64,000 nucleotides of DNA, taken from positions 3,055,521-3,119,520 of the forward strand of contig OZ022243.1 in the NCBI GenBank assembly GCA_963978895.1, given 5' to 3'. Shown here one piece after another: positions 1 to 15,589 of the stretch (its first letter is position 1; each line of letters opens with the position of its first letter). The notes below the pieces were generated by a model that was not told where the DNA came from, did not search any database, and saw only the letters and a program-made list of their open reading frames with translations. The DNA comes from Erpobdella octoculata (Eukaryota; Annelida; Clitellata; Hirudinida; Erpobdellidae). The position numbers and the translations under genes were made by a program.

Positions 1-60
1 CTGAAGATTGACAGTGACAGCAAAGTCACAGAGGAGCCCAAATACGTCAGAGTTCTTTAG
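1..60 (+). CDS. Possible C-terminal end of a coding sequence cut by the window edge
   Basis: Frame 1 is open from the first base to a TAG at 58-60 and gives 19 residues ending KYVRVL. This short piece is more GC-balanced than the very AT-rich DNA that follows, and the predicted peptide is hydrophilic and not low-complexity, which is why it is listed. It could equally be the end of a transposon ORF or chance. No family can be named from 19 residues. Confidence 0.25.
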   Translation: MKIDSDSKVTEEPKYVRVL

Positions 61-364
61 GGCCATTTTGATTCCGGAGCGCCTATGGCTCTTGCAAGCT
101 AGATGCCATGAATCATAAAAAAATCCGGCTTTGATTTTGCTTTCTTAACTTTTCATTCTTTAAAAAGAAATTTAACTTTTTTTAAATATTTTTTTTCTTT
201 ACTGCTGAATTTTCAAATAAGTTTGTTTTTTCAATTGTTGCAAAATTTTCAATAAACGCATCAGAAGAACTCTTAAACTTTGTGTTAATAATTACGTTAA
301 AGAAAACAATTTAAATACATTCTATGATTTATTAAGTATTTTATTAGCTACTACTGCTCAAATA
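61..364. other. AT-rich intergenic stretch, nothing recognised
   Basis: Poly-T and poly-A runs only. I see no coding frame, RNA gene or clear repeat boundary before the TA array that starts near 367. Confidence 0.6.
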
Positions 365-367
365 ATC

Positions 368-428
<61 letters not shown>

Positions 429-900
429 GATATTATGTATATATGTTCTTTATGCATTGCAACACCATTCATCCCATCCCAATTAAATTTTTACACAATC
501 TTGAGAGTCAATGGGGGACAATTATAGTAAAGAAAAACTGAAATCCCTCACAAAATGAGCGGAGCGGGAGAGCGAGCGGAAATGGGAATTAGAAAATAAG
601 CGCAAACGGAAACGGAAAAGCAAGAGGGAACAAAAAAGCAGCTGAGAGCGAAACAGCGAGCGGGAAAGGTAAAGCGAACAAGAGCGGGAAAGAGTCCGGG
701 ATCGGGAAAGCGACCGGGAACGGGAAAGCGAACGAGAGCAAGAAAACGGCCCAGAGCGGGAAAGCCACCGGGATCAGGAAAACAACCGGAACGGGAAAAC
801 GACCGAGAGCGGGAGAGCAAATGGGGAAGGAAACAGGAGCAAGAGAAACAAACATTAGAAAAACCTTTAAAAATCCCATGCAACGCCGGGTACACCGCTA
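365..900 (+). mobile_element. Helitron-like non-autonomous element with purine minisatellite core (copy 1)
   Basis: The left end is TC followed by a TA array (367-425). A short unique block follows, including TTTATGCATTGC, then a purine-rich degenerate minisatellite of GAGCGGGAACGGGAAA-type units (about 550-845). The right end reads GCAACGCCGGGTACACCG then CTAGT. The consensus of the copies in this window can fold a CCCGG/CCGGG hairpin just before CTAG, which resembles a Helitron 3' end, and TC-TA-rich 5' ends with internal tandem repeats are known for HINE/DINE-1-type elements. No transposase or Rep/helicase reading frame is present. Long ORFs in the purine tract, on either strand, are low-complexity artefacts. 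Classification is inferred from end structure only. Confidence 0.5.
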
Positions 901-1222
901 GTCAGCTACAAAAATGCATTAGCATCTCTCAAAGGGTTTTCCAAGAGACTAAGATTCAAATTATAAGTGAAAAAAGAAAAAACTAACAAAAACTAGAAAA
1001 ACATCAAATTTTGCTATACAGTTAGATTTATTTCAATATTAATTATCAAATGCTGTTTAAATCTTGAAACATTTGCTTAAAAAGACGGTTTTTTGAAGTA
1101 GTTTTTTTTTAACATCAAGTGTTTAAAATCTCAAACAGCAAACCAACATTTGATGTTTTTTGTTTACAGCTAGACTCAACTTGTTTATTAAATTATTTTA
1201 TTTTTATAATTATTTTATACAA

Positions 1223-1830
1223 GCGGGGTAACCCGGCGCTGCCCGAGGTTTTTAGAAGTTTTTCTTTTGTTTCACTCTCTTTCGCTTTTTATCTCTTTTT
1301 CGCCAAAGTTTCCATCCCCGCTTGCTCTCTCGCTCATTCTCTTTTCCCACTGGCTCTCCCGTTACCGCTCCTACTCGCTCTCCCATTCCCGCTCCCTTTT
1401 GCTTTCCCAATCCTGTTCGCTCTTCCGCTTCCGCTCGTGCTTCAACTTGCTTTCTTGCTCCCTTTCTTGCTTCATCTCCCTCTTAACTTTTTTTGCCCAT
1501 AAAACGCAAAATAGATTTTGTAAAAGTTGGTTGAAACCTTTTTTGAAATTTGTTACTTAAACCTAATTTGAATTCAGTTATGCAATAACCATTGATGTTT
1601 GTATATATGGACTTTTAGTCTCTGATGTTTTTGCTCATAAAAATGAAATAATGAACCTATTTTTTAAAAATTAGATAAAAACTTTATCCTCAACGAGTGG
1701 GTACCATAATGTACCATAATGTATTAAAATTTGCTTTTTTTGTCACAAAGAACAAGCTTATATTTCAAATTTCAGCTCAATTGGCTGACGGAAAGTTAGT
1801 TAATTTTCACTTTCAAGGTTTGCAAGCATT
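1223..1830 (-). mobile_element. Helitron-like element, reversed (copy 2)
   Basis: It starts with the reverse complement of the conserved terminus (ACCCGGCGCTGCCCGAGG). A pyrimidine tract (about 1262-1495) follows, which is the complement of the purine minisatellite, then a flank beginning near 1500 (AAAACGCAAAATAGATTT) that recurs at about 21715 after copy 3. The terminal tetranucleotide appears as CTTG rather than CTAG, suggesting decay. The far boundary near 1830 is approximate. No protein-coding gene is supported here. Confidence 0.45.
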
Positions 1831-1873
1831 GCATCAAGCAAGCAAGCAAATAAGCAAGCAAGCAGGCAAGCAA
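1831..1873. repeat. Short CAAG/CAAR microsatellite
   Basis: AGCAAGCAAGCAAATAAGCAAGCAAGCAGG-type repetition with a 4-base period. It probably abuts the end of the Helitron-like copy 2. Confidence 0.7.
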
Positions 1874-1879
1874 GTCTGG

Positions 1880-2876
1880 CGGTGAAGTTTATATAAAAAA
1901 TTTAAAGATTATTCTAAACAGTTCAATGATTAGAAAGTCGATGTGACATTGACATTGATTGACAGAAAATAATGGTTTAATGTACTCTCAACATACTTTT
2001 ATTGCTCAACAGCCACGCTGAAAACTAACACCATTAAAAAAAAACTTTAAAACCTAATCTTCCCGAAAACCGGACCAAGAACTTCTTTTTCTTGAGAGTG
2101 AATCTGTAAAACAGCAAACTAGTGAAAACAAATACACAGTGAACGCGCTACAAAGGAAAACGGCGTTAATGGGAATGATAATGAACGTTAATCTTTTAGT
2201 TATATCACAAACATTGTTAAAATCACCACATTTAACAAGTTAATTGTTAATAATGACCAAGCTACATATCTTTGTGTTGATTATTCATGTATTTTTTCTC
2301 TTCGGCTTGATGATGAGATTGTTTAAGGTTTTATAACATTTATAACATTGTTTTTGAATTTTTTGAATTTGATTAATGATTTGTAAAATAAACTATTTTA
2401 ATTTGTGATTAAAATACACTCAATTCTGGAAAACACTTGAGAGCCGCATCACTTCCACTTGTAATTGTGTGCAAAACTGCATTTGAAAATTTATTGATAT
2501 TCTTGGAGATACTTCAATGTTACATTTACAAACAAATTTGAGTAGGTTTGTTTTTATATTCCAATAGCTTTTTTTAATTCTAAATTGTTGAAAAATCATT
2601 AATCAGCTATTGGCGGTGCGGTTCTCAGAATTTACTTAAGCAATATACATATAAACGTTTTCTCAACGGGTGAATTTATTTTTAACTCGTTTTTCACGCT
2701 AAATAAAACAGAGATACTACAAAAACAGAGGTTGGGTTTAATTTTTTTAGATATGGATAATAATAAACTTTAAATTTTAACTTTATTAAAAAATTCAAAG
2801 TTAGTTAACGTAGCAAGGCTTGAAAGTTTCAAGCAACTTTCTGCTAATATATTTTCGTTTTATTGGCAAAAAGTAG
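1880..2876. other. Intergenic stretch, no gene seen
   Basis: AT-rich sequence without a convincing open frame, RNA gene or repeat copy shared with the rest of the window. Confidence 0.5.
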
Positions 2877-3135
2877 TTAGGAAGGAAAGTGATAAAGAAA
2901 TTTAGTTGGGGGTGGGAAAGCAAACGGGAAAACGAGCGGAAAAGTGAGCAGGATTGGGCAAGTGAGTGAGATCAGGAAAACGAGCGAGAACGTGAAAGCA
3001 AACGGGAGCAGGAAAGCGATCGGGAAATAGAAAAGAAGCGGGAAAGTGAAAAGGAGCAGGGAAGGGAAATGAAAAGCAAGCAAGGATAAAAATGGGAACA
3101 AACAGGAGCGAGAGAAAAAAAGACAAAAACGATAG
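2877..3135 (+). repeat. Purine-rich minisatellite tract (GAGCGGGAAA type)
   Basis: Degenerate repetition of GCGGGAAAGTGAGC-like units, the same composition as the core of the Helitron-like copies. It is followed by GATAGAAAAACCTC, which matches the block after the purine tract in copy 1, but the CCGGG hairpin and CTAG end are missing. Best read as a 3'-truncated copy of that family. The overlapping ORFs are pure low-complexity. Confidence 0.55.
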
Positions 3136-3436
3136 AAAAACCTCAATAAACCTCCATTAGTTAGTTTATTTATTATTTTCTAAACATTTGCAAGTATTTA
3201 AATGGCAAGTTTAAATGTGGTAAAACAGAAAACAGTTTAATTTATACAGTCTTACATAAAAATTGTTCAAAAAGCACAAAACTTCAGTGATAAATTTATA
3301 GCTGACATGTAAAGAGACTAGCCTCATTTAAAAAGTTTCATTGATTTTTTTGGTATTGGTTAGGATTTAGTAATAAATGTGTTAGTAACTCGTATGTATA
3401 AATTAGTATGCAGCTATAAATGCATGGAGCTGGTAT

Positions 3437-4045
3437 TGGAATAATAATAATAATAATAATAATACAAAATGTATCAAGCGCCAAGGCACGCGACTGAGGC
3501 GCCCACGGATAACCTAAAAATTGCATAGTTCAAAAGCCAATTTAAAATAAAAAGTTTTAAGTTTAGTTCTAAAGGCAGCGACGGATTCACAGTTTTGAAT
3601 TTTGGCTGGCAGTGCATTCCAGACGATTGGTGATGCGTGTCGAAAGGACCTCTCACCGATATTGTCGTTGGGTTTTGTCCGTGCGAGTTCAGGAGCTGTG
3701 GATGAGCGGAGCGGTCTTTGGATGATTATGTTGTGAAGGAGTTGGTGAAGATATATGGGCGATGAACAAAGCCGAATTTTGTACGTTATCAGAGCGATTT
3801 AGTACAAAATTCGATAGTGGACGGCAGCCAGTGAAGTGTGGACAGACGGAATGAAGACGACGACGATGACAGAGATAACGACGACGAAGATAGAGATGAC
3901 GACAACAATGGCAGAGATGACGACGAATCCAAAGGGTAGACTCCAAGGACCACTTTAGCAGCCCTATTCCTCATTCTCTGGAGACGTTTTTGGCGGTTCA
4001 GAGTAATGCCAATAAAGTGTTTAACAATCCACCATACATATCGTT
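3437..4045 (-). pseudogene. Degenerate CR1/L2-like LINE, C-terminal end of ORF2
   Basis: On the minus strand, broken frames read RMRNRAAKVVLGVY and then SFRHASPIVWNALP with a following KLKTFYFKL. This is the typical end of CR1/L2-clade LINE ORF2 proteins, downstream of the reverse transcriptase. The element ends in an ATA/TTA array (3437-3463), as expected of a LINE tail. Internally, 3845-3930 has expanded into GAC/GAT repeats that distort the frame. Multiple frameshifts make this a dead fragment. Confidence 0.65.
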
Positions 4046-4571
4046 TCACATTGTAACTATTATAAATTATGGTTTAGAGTATAGTGTGTGAAATATTTCA
4101 AAAATCACGGTGATAAAAAAACAAATTTATAATTATTTTTTAAAAATTAATTTTAATAAATACTTGGAAACACATTTTTGTGGTTTTCTTCAAATTTAGA
4201 AAACTCCAGCTAAATTATTCAGACACTTGAAGTTATTGATTTGTTTATACAATAAACAAATTTAATTCGATACATCTCCTTCTACATCAACTTAAACCAA
4301 TTTAAATTTAAATTAATCAAAATTAAATAAAAACAACTTTCACATAAATTATCTAAATTATTAAAAAATTACTGCATTAACCTATGATCTACAAATGATA
4401 TAAAATGAAATTAAACGAACCTTTTTTAATTTCTTTTTATGTTTAATTAGATTAGCTTTATTTTGTCAAAGTAAACATTAAACTATTTAGATGTGCGTTA
4501 TAAGTAGAAAAATTTTAAATTGTTTTTGTTGTTCATAATTTTTTTCTCTATATTTCTATTTTCAGAGAAAA
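4046..4571. other. Upstream region of L1
   Basis: AT-rich, no gene. A pyrimidine stretch followed by TTTTCAG at 4559-4565 lies seven bases before the L1 start codon and looks like a splice acceptor, so a 5' untranslated exon of L1 may lie further upstream. The shared TATA-proximal block seen before other family members was not found here. Confidence 0.4.
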
Positions 4572-5832
4572 ATGAGTAAGCACGTTGATCTTGTAAAAAC
4601 CATAACTGACCGTGTCACACATGGATTCTACTGTTTTCTCAAAACATATCAAAAACTTGCTGTTTTGGCATTTTATTTATCAATTGTAACAAATATAGGA
4701 GCAGACGGATCGAAAAATTTATTCAAACTCGATTCTTGTTTGACTGTGAACAGCGCCAAGAGAGTTAACGTCCGTTCTAACTTGGAATGTCAGGTAGCCT
4801 GCATGCGGATCAAAAACGACCAATGTTTTAGAATGCAATACAATCTTCACACCGGGGAGTGCTCCGTTGTGAACGACTGGATACCTTATGTGAAGAAAAT
4901 TACTAGACTTCCTAATAAATGCATTGCTTACATCAAAAAAGGTTTACGATTGGCGTTGCTTGAATAAATTTTTTTAAAGTATTTATACTCAGAGCTCAAT
5001 GACGTTTACAAAACATTCAGATGTATGTCCGGATAAGTTTCTATATTTTCCAAAGTTGAAGACATGTTTTCGTTCCATCTATGGCTTGTGGAGCTGGGAA
5101 AACGCCAGAAAATTCTGTAATGACATTGGAAGCAACGTGTATCCAGCAGCATTTTTGGAATCAGAATTTCTTCAAGAAGTTGTTGACTATATAACATATT
5201 TGCTTAAGAGTAAGTTAAAGAGATTTCTTAATTTAAAAACTTTAACAAAATTAAATACAGAAGTTTGAATTATATTACTTTTTCTTCATTTATTTGCTGC
5301 AGTTATTAGTATTGAAAAAAATATAATGAATAAAATACCAATATTAATAATTAATTTTTAAATTGAACTGTAAAATTAAAAAAATCCGCAACTAAATTAT
5401 AACGAAATTAACTTTTTTCTATTGATAATTTAATCGCATAATTATATATTTTAAATAAACATTTAAACAACTAAACATATCACTTATGCTTACAGTTTTC
5501 TTTTCAACATACTCATTCAAAAATATGTCATTTTTGTTTTAGATAATTTAGAAGTAGATATTTGCTATGTCAACCAACTTGCACGATACGAGTTTTGGGA
5601 TGCTGGCCAAAGATTGGATCCTCAGGATTATTCAACGAAATTCGTCAGAAAACCTTTTCCAGGTATGAACATGGAATACTTGGGGTTCCTCGGCCAAAAA
5701 ACTTTCCCTTCATGTCTGTACGTCTATGTTGACGCTCCTTCGCTCAGCCTGCTGATTTATGGAGGACAAGACTACTGCGATCAGCTGAAATGCGTCTTGT
5801 GTCAAGCAGATGTCAACGGGACATGGTTTTAG
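4572..5832 (+). CDS. L1: secreted PAN/apple + C-type-lectin-like protein, 3 exons
   Basis: Coding exons 4572-4941, 5021-5209 and 5543-5832 (370+189+290 bases) give 282 residues. Introns are GT-AG and phase 1 (donors GTTTAC, GTAAGT). Residues 1-45 hold a hydrophobic segment at about 28-40, a signal peptide with a long N-region or a signal anchor. The PAN/apple-like module has six cysteines at 56, 73, 77, 85, 97 and 117. Exon 2 begins the lectin-like half (CPDKF, then C139, WSWENAR, C156). Exon 3 continues with FWDAGQR, FVRKPFPG and ends KCVLC. The Trp-rich calcium-site segment of other members (WNWxPC) is replaced by QDYC, and the EPN/QPD motif is absent. Likely extracellular; ligand unknown. 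The ATG is the first in frame and follows a possible splice acceptor at 4565. Confidence 0.85.
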
Positions 5833-6196
5833 CTAAAAGAAGCACAATGTCATGGACGTGCCAATTTAATGGTTTCAGTAATTAGATGTAAAACAGTTTG
5901 AAAAAACTAAAAATCATTTTTTGAAATTACTACGATGAAATTGATGAACGCAGTGCATTGAAACAAACCAGTTAATTACTTATTTTTTTACTGAGTTTAA
6001 AATCCTTACTAAACATTCGATTAATTATACATTGATAATTAAATATTTTTATTTTGTTTTTTTTAAATTTACGTATCAATATTGGTTTTCCTTTTAAATT
6101 AAATTTTTTGATTTGAAATGAAATTTCAACGGCGTATTTATGAATCCTAACATTATCATCATTCTTATAACAAAAGTAATAATAATAATAACATAA

Positions 6197-6503
<307 letters not shown>

Positions 6504-8417
6504 GAAGTCATAATAAACGTAGCAGTAGTAATTGCTGTAGAAGCAAAGCAATTGATTTTTTGAAAGTTCCTTTTAAGAAGGGCAAATTACTTGTAAAAAT
6601 GTTTAAGTGGTTGGGTCTCCTATTCTTTTGTTTCAAGCTGATTCTCAGTGCAGACGATGCCGCCCTTGAGTGCTGGATTCGAAACTCCATGAAGGCAACT
6701 TTTTTTCTAACAATGGATTGGAAAAAAATTAAAATGCATCTTTGTTGCTGTGCAAACTGTATTTCTTTACAGCGGACATTGGGTTTATCTACCAAGCTAG
6801 CTACACTCATTACCATTTGTAGAGTGATACAATTTTGAACGTACACACTGATAAAACAAATTGTTATCATATAACTTACATTGTTTGTTTATTTGTTTAA
6901 ATTATTTGAATTTTAGTTGCTCGAATAAATACATTTAAAAATTATCGTACTCAGAATTAGATCATTTAGACCAATAGGATCATGATTTATCAAAACGCAT
7001 ATGTTTTGCTGATGCTATATCTTCATATTAAAGTTAAAGCTTACAAAAACTTGATCTACTGCAATGGTCAGAAAGCTTGCGTCTTTGAAACGCCAAACTC
7101 AACCTTACCTGTGTTTAAAAGATTTAGAAGGCCAATCATAATAATTTTATTTCACAGGATGCAAAACGATTTTATTATTTGTCTTATATAATAACTCCAC
7201 ATTAAAGAAAACGTTGGCTTATATACTACTTTTATAAAATAATTATTTAATTAGAAATGAAGCCACCTTTAGTGATAATTATACCGTGATTCACTTGTTA
7301 CTCTGATCGTTCCATGTTTCATGTTTGCATACAGTTTGAAGTGGATGTAGTTGTATCGATGACAGCTCATGTGCTTACATAAATAAAAATTAATTTTTAT
7401 CTGTTTCGAAAAAAATAAAAGCATGATTTTGTCTTAATTTAAAAGTTATTATACAAAATGGAGTATATGTGTAAAATGTTTGCTTTATAATCGTACAATT
7501 ATTGTTTTAAAATGGGCACAGTAATTACTCAGATGTATGTACAGTTATTATTTTAAGTAAGTGTACAATTATTACTTTAAAAAGTGATCGATTATCACCA
7601 TACGTCTGACCATTCAAAAAACACGTGATCTCAACGGAAAACCCTAAACAAGTTGAAGTTGAAAATTGTTAAACACAACAAAAAACCACCGAAAACGAAA
7701 TAAAGCAGATTTCATTGTTTTTATTAAAACTCGCAAAATTACTTCAAAAAAACGTTTTCATCAAGTTTTTTTTTGCTATATGAACTACATTTGGAGCCTT
7801 GCACATTTTTTTATATATCTATATAAAGGCACCACAATTAGCTCCGAACTGCAGACGATTGAAAAGAGATTGCTCTTGCTATTTACGGATTTACGCTGTG
7901 ATGTGTTGATGGAAACCCTACTCTCTGATGGAACAGTGCTTCTCCTGCAGCACAAAAGAGTTGCATGCCTTCTGGAAATAAAGAGAGCAATCGATGCAAC
8001 TTTCTTTCATAAAATCAAAAAGACTCTGTGATGTAGACACATTTTTTATCATAAAAATAAAAATATACAAAACAAATAGTGTTCAATCAGATGCAAACTA
8101 AACTTTTTAAACTTGCCAATTAATTTTCAAACCAGTTTGTTTTTGTATCTCAGATTGATTAACCTCGTTCAGTTAATAATAATAATAATCAAGATTGTTT
8201 TAAACGAATTGCCTAGAATTCTAGCTAAGCAGGGACTTTTTTGTTGATTTATCGTACAAAGACATGACACGCGTTCAATGGCGTTCATTCATATTCCGCG
8301 ATTGAAACAATCTATTGGGAAACAACAGCTATAATACAAGATAAAAAAAGAAACACCATATATGATAAAACAGACAATAATGCTCTCTGTAAAGCAAACT
8401 ATTATTAAAAACAAATT
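6504..8417. other. Intergenic between L1 and L2
   Basis: No convincing gene. An ATG-initiated frame at 7666-8031 (121 codons) and a leucine/cysteine-rich one at 6560-6838 lack domain features. The 3' part of the first (about 7955-8033) resembles 62283-62380 at the other end of the window, so it is probably a dispersed repeat. The rest is AT-rich with short homopolymers. Confidence 0.4.
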
Positions 8418-9650
8418 ATGGATTTAACGTTAATTTTTTACTTGCTAACAGTTTTGATCAGCTTGAAGTTAATCAAACTCGTTTCCTCGGATGAAAGAAT
8501 ATTCAGTAAAAGATCAAGTCAAACCTCATCTTGTGTGTTCGGAGTGCAAAGTAAAATATCAACAGTTGAATCAAAACTTAAATGTGCTTCTCTGTGTCTC
8601 GTCAATGAAAATTTCAAGTGCCGAAGATTTCAGTTTGATAAATTGACGAAAACATGTGAACTTATTAGAGTTTGGGATCCGTACGCAATCCCGACAACTG
8701 GGATGTATAATTGTGAATCGTATCAACAAAAAGGTAAGTTTTTGTGATGGGGTCAATTTTTAGGACGCTTAAAGTTGGTAAATTTGAAAACCATTAAGCC
8801 ACTGATTTATTTATTTTTAATTAGTTTAAATATTAAAAAAACCTAGATTAGTTGACAAAAAAAACTAATAAAAATAAACCATAGTTTTTCGTACATGAAA
8901 GACATTGTTTTTTTATATTGAATAAATTAATTACTCAGATAAATTTCATTTTAATTTTGATTTGTTTCTTAATTTTAAGATTTATGCAGCAGCAGTTTTG
9001 TGTACGTACCATTTGTCGACAGCTGTTTCAAACTGGAAACTGGAAGTTGGAGTTGGCCATCTGCAAGAGATCATTGTAATAAATTAGATGTTAGTTAAAA
9101 CCGGTTAAAAAACTATAGTAAATATTTAATTTAAACTAAATACTATAAAGCCGATTTTTAGAGGTCTGTTTTATTTTGTCCATTTTTGTTATTTATACAG
9201 TCAACTAATCCTAAAAGAATCCACCCAATTATGCTTGACAGCGTCGAAAAAAAAACCGAAGTTTTGAATTACATTAACTGGCTAAGATCAAGTTATTTTT
9301 ATCAAATTGATTGCAAAATTTAAAAACAAATAAATACAGCACCTTATTTGACAGTACAATTTCTATTTCAATTGTTTCCAGATAATATGTTAAACAGTCC
9401 ATGTCCTCTAACAAGTACTACATCTTACAACTTGTGGATTGGAGGCAGACAGCTTGCTCTGAACAGTGGAACTTTTGTGTGGGAGCCTTATCTGAATAAC
9501 ATAATCATCATAAACGATACTTTGTGGTACCCTGGTCAACCAGTAAGTTCGGCGAGCGAGAGTTGCATGAGCGTCTGGAATGACTTCAGATGGTACAGTA
9601 GTCCTTGCAGTAATCAAAGATGTGTTCTCTGTGAGATGTTTCCAATTTAA
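8418..9650 (+). CDS. L2: divergent PAN/apple + C-type-lectin-like protein, 4 exons
   Basis: Coding exons 8418-8733, 8980-9089, 9201-9291 and 9382-9650 give 261 residues. Exon 1 starts with a clear signal peptide (LIFYLLTVLISL) and has PAN cysteines at 39, 56, 60, 68, 80 and 99, the family spacing. Unlike its relatives, the first lectin half is split by an extra phase-0 intron (donor GTTAGT at 9090, acceptor TTTATACAG ending 9200). The last exon is the most lectin-like of the cluster: WIGGRQL, FVWEPY, WYPGQP, then RWYSSPC and CVLCE. The Trp five residues before the cysteine is followed by Tyr-Ser rather than Asn-Asp, so the classical calcium site is not evident. Frames close exactly across all three introns. 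Confidence 0.82.
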
Positions 9651-10569
9651 TAACATCCAAGCATTGTCTTTTATTAAAATAAGAAAAGTAGTAAAATTGT
9701 TTAAAACTTCAATTAATAAAACAAAAAACTTTATATGTTTTATTATTTAAATCACATTAAATTATTTTAAATTGCCTCTTTAAGTTTTTTTATTTTATAA
9801 ATATGCAATTTAAATTTATTTAAACAAACATTTAGCAAATTGCTTACAATTATGTGCCATTAAATCAAATAAAAATAATCAAATTCTTTAGTTTTATTAC
9901 ACAAAAACTAAATGTATGAAATGAATATATTGTTAATGATTCTGCTTATAAATTCAGTTTAATAAAACTTTTTTTGAGACACTGCTTGAATGGTTATTTA
10001 GAGACACGCCCTCTCCTGACACTATGCACAACTGCTGTTCAAGGTCTTAAGTCAACTCATTGGTTCTTACTTTTCCTCCAAAAAAAAACTGAATTGTAAG
10101 TTTACGGTTTCAGAAAAACTTTCGTTGGAAATTAAAAATGATTTTTCGAAATCACAAATGCACACTTTTGAGCGAGACTGTAACTTCCTTTGAATTAATA
10201 AAAGCATTTAAAAAAAAGTCACTTCATCATTCTTGGAATAGCTGTTATTTTTATAAAAGTTGCAAACAAAAAATTGTCAATCTAATCTTTAAAAGAAGTC
10301 GACACCGCTTTTTCATTTTCCATGAAATACATTAATAGCAATTTTAGGTGGAACCATATGTGTCACATATGAATATTGATAAAAAGGTCTATTCCACCGT
10401 TATTCCAAATATTTATGGTGCACAAATGTTTAAAACTGCGTGCATTTTAGCATGGCCTTTTCACCAAACTGTAAAAACATTAAAATACATTTTTACCCGC
10501 AGAATACAGCTATTGTATTTGACATGACAGATCGAACAATGCCGCTTTTGCACATTGTAGGTTGTTTAT

Positions 10570-10742
10570 GGAGCAAATTAAATATCTGTAAACTGCATAA
10601 ATTATAATAATAATTTGGAAAAAAGAATAAGTATTGACCATTGAGAAAGATCGCTGATGAGCAAGTTATATATCTGTGAGCTGCATAGATCATAATACTA
10701 ATTTGAAAACAGACAACTGATCATTGAGAATGATTGATGATT
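10570..10742. repeat. Two-copy tandem repeat, about 85 bp unit
   Basis: The segments beginning GAGCAAATTAAATATCTGTA and GAGCAAGTTATATATCTGTG both continue through CTGCATA, AATTTG and CATTGAGAA with scattered mismatches. Confidence 0.65.
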
Positions 10743-12009
10743 TACTTTTTATATCGGTGAAACACGCACGTTAATAGCAGCTTGCGTGCGTGAAATTTGT
10801 AAACAAGTCTTAATTCCTAGTTCGTAGAAAATTAATCTTTGCATTATTTTTTTTACGAATAACCGTAATTATTTTCTGTCACTACTCGGCTTGGAAAAAA
10901 ATCAAAATCAAAATACTGTTTTGATTTAAAGATTTTTAAAGTGAAAAAAGTTGAGTACACAAAAAAAGTGTTTTGTAATTCTTTAAGTGGGTAAAATTAA
11001 AAACAAAATCTCTTTGCACTTGTCAGTTTAAGTATTTTACGTTTTGACCGTTTTCTTTTTTCAATTTTTACATTAGAAAAATAAACACTAAGTGATGTGC
11101 ATTTAATAAAATAAATTTTTATTTTTTACATTAATTGTTTTTCTAAATGACAAGTACTAAAAACTTTTGTTTAATTTTTGCGACAGCAGCTTGGATTTTT
11201 TTCGATATATTGCATTTAGTTTAAAACTTGAGTTTTAATAAAATGTTTTAAATCTTTCTTTTTAATTTGTGGTAAAAAGTGTTTTTTTAAAAGTTTAAAA
11301 AATTTAATTTGAAACTTTGAAATAATTACAAATAAAATGGGAAAACAAAATTTGTATTTTGCTGTATTTTTCAATTAATTTGTTTTTTTTATTTAGAAAA
11401 ATCTGAAATTACAAATTAACAAGTAATTATGCTTGTGAAATAAATAATTTAGGAAACATTTGTTTTAATATTATTTTGTTTTTTCTGAAGGGTTGAAAAA
11501 ATTAGAGTTCAACAAAAGAAAAATTTCATTAAGTACATTCAAAGATTTCACTGACAATCATGTTTAAATAAAAATGAAATCTTTCGTTTGCACTAAAAAT
11601 TTCAAAATTAGTTTTTTTTTATATATAACATTTAAAGTACTGGATGGCATGACTACAATTTTGTTTACAAAATTATTAAAACCAAGAGATTCGTATTAAA
11701 AAACTTCACAAATTTATCTTAAATCAACAAAAAATTAACTAATTTTAGCTCGTTTTCCAAATATAAATTTTTTCGTATTGAATTTAAACTTAACCAAAAG
11801 TGCTATTTTTAACAGTACTTTCTTGAAATGTTCAACATCTGCAACCATCAAAACAAACAATTTTAGTATCAAAAATATTTGTAAAACTGTTAAAATTAAA
11901 TGCATTTCAAAAATTAAAATATAGTCTTTAACTAAAAGTTTCTTGCCATCAACAAATTCAACCAGGAAAAAAAAACAAAGCCAATCAAAAGTTTTGATAG
12001 TGAAGAAGA

Positions 12010-12430
12010 TGATAAGTGCATTCAATTCATAAACTGTCATATTATTTGTTTAGTTGAATTTCTCTAGAAAGTTCTAAGTGCAAATTCAAAATTTGTTAGG
12101 CATTGAAAATTTTATATGTCCAGATATCAAAGTCTGAAAGGTCTTAAACACACAAACTCAGGCAAGCAAAAAATAACTAAAAAAATTAGATAGTGAAAAG
12201 ATGACTACTCTGAAATGAGTGCATTTAATTCATTAACTGACATAACTGTCTCTCATAAATGTTTTATATTTACACATGCAGTAGACATTCTTATTTGTTT
12301 AGTTGAATTTTTCTAGTGATTTCTAAGTGCAAATTCAAAGTTTCACAAGCATCAACAATTTCATATGTCAAGATGTCTAAGTTTGAAATGTATCTAAAAC
12401 ACAAACTATCAACAAAACGATTTTTTTCGT
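12010..12430. repeat. Imperfect direct repeat, about 150 bp unit
   Basis: Both copies carry TTTGTTTAGTTGAATTT, then TTCTAAGTGCAAATTCAAA, then TCATATGTC-like sequence and AAACACACAAACT. The copies begin near 12015 and 12230. Origin unknown. Confidence 0.6.
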
Positions 12431-12699
12431 TAGCAACAATTAATTTATAAAAAGAAAAATTATTATATTGCATTTCAGCTCAATCATTGAAAACAGAATT
12501 GGTGGATTTAAGCTAAAATAAATTCAATTTGCTGATTTCATCGTCGTTTTTAACAAACATTTATATACAAATTAATTGTAGTTTATTTAGAAAAGTATTA
12601 TTGATTTTGGAAAACTGATAATCAGTTATTTATTTGAAGATAACAAACTATAATAAATAATTTATTAAAAGATATAAGTTTGATTTTAAAATTAAAAAA

Positions 12700-15467
<2,768 letters not shown>

Positions 15468-15589
15468 CTGTTTTCATAAATTTGAATTACTAGACTAACT
15501 TGTTTTTAAATAACGTGTAACCTATTTTCTATTTTGTCTAAAAAATTTCTTGGGATGGTATCAAGAAACAGTAAAATTTTAACATAATA

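Larger units (their letters stand above)
9651..12699. other. 3-kb intergenic region between L2 and L3
   Basis: No gene supported. It contains a two-copy tandem repeat (10570-10742) and a two-copy direct repeat (12010-12430). Otherwise it is AT-rich with poly-A/T runs. ORFs on either strand are short and without recognisable motifs. Confidence 0.5.

Noticed and set aside
5006..5197. Antisense ORFs over lectin-family exons (also at 8571-8756, 9408-9656, 15088-15371, 32396-32632, 43857-44195, 49540-49906, 51011-51367 and 58886-59068)
   Set aside because: Shadows of the plus-strand exons, whose frames are conserved across paralogues while the antisense frames are not.
9542..9600. WND triplet in L2 exon 3 as a calcium-binding motif
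   Set aside because: The cysteine spacing places the following RWYSSPC, not VWND, at the WND position of the lectin fold.
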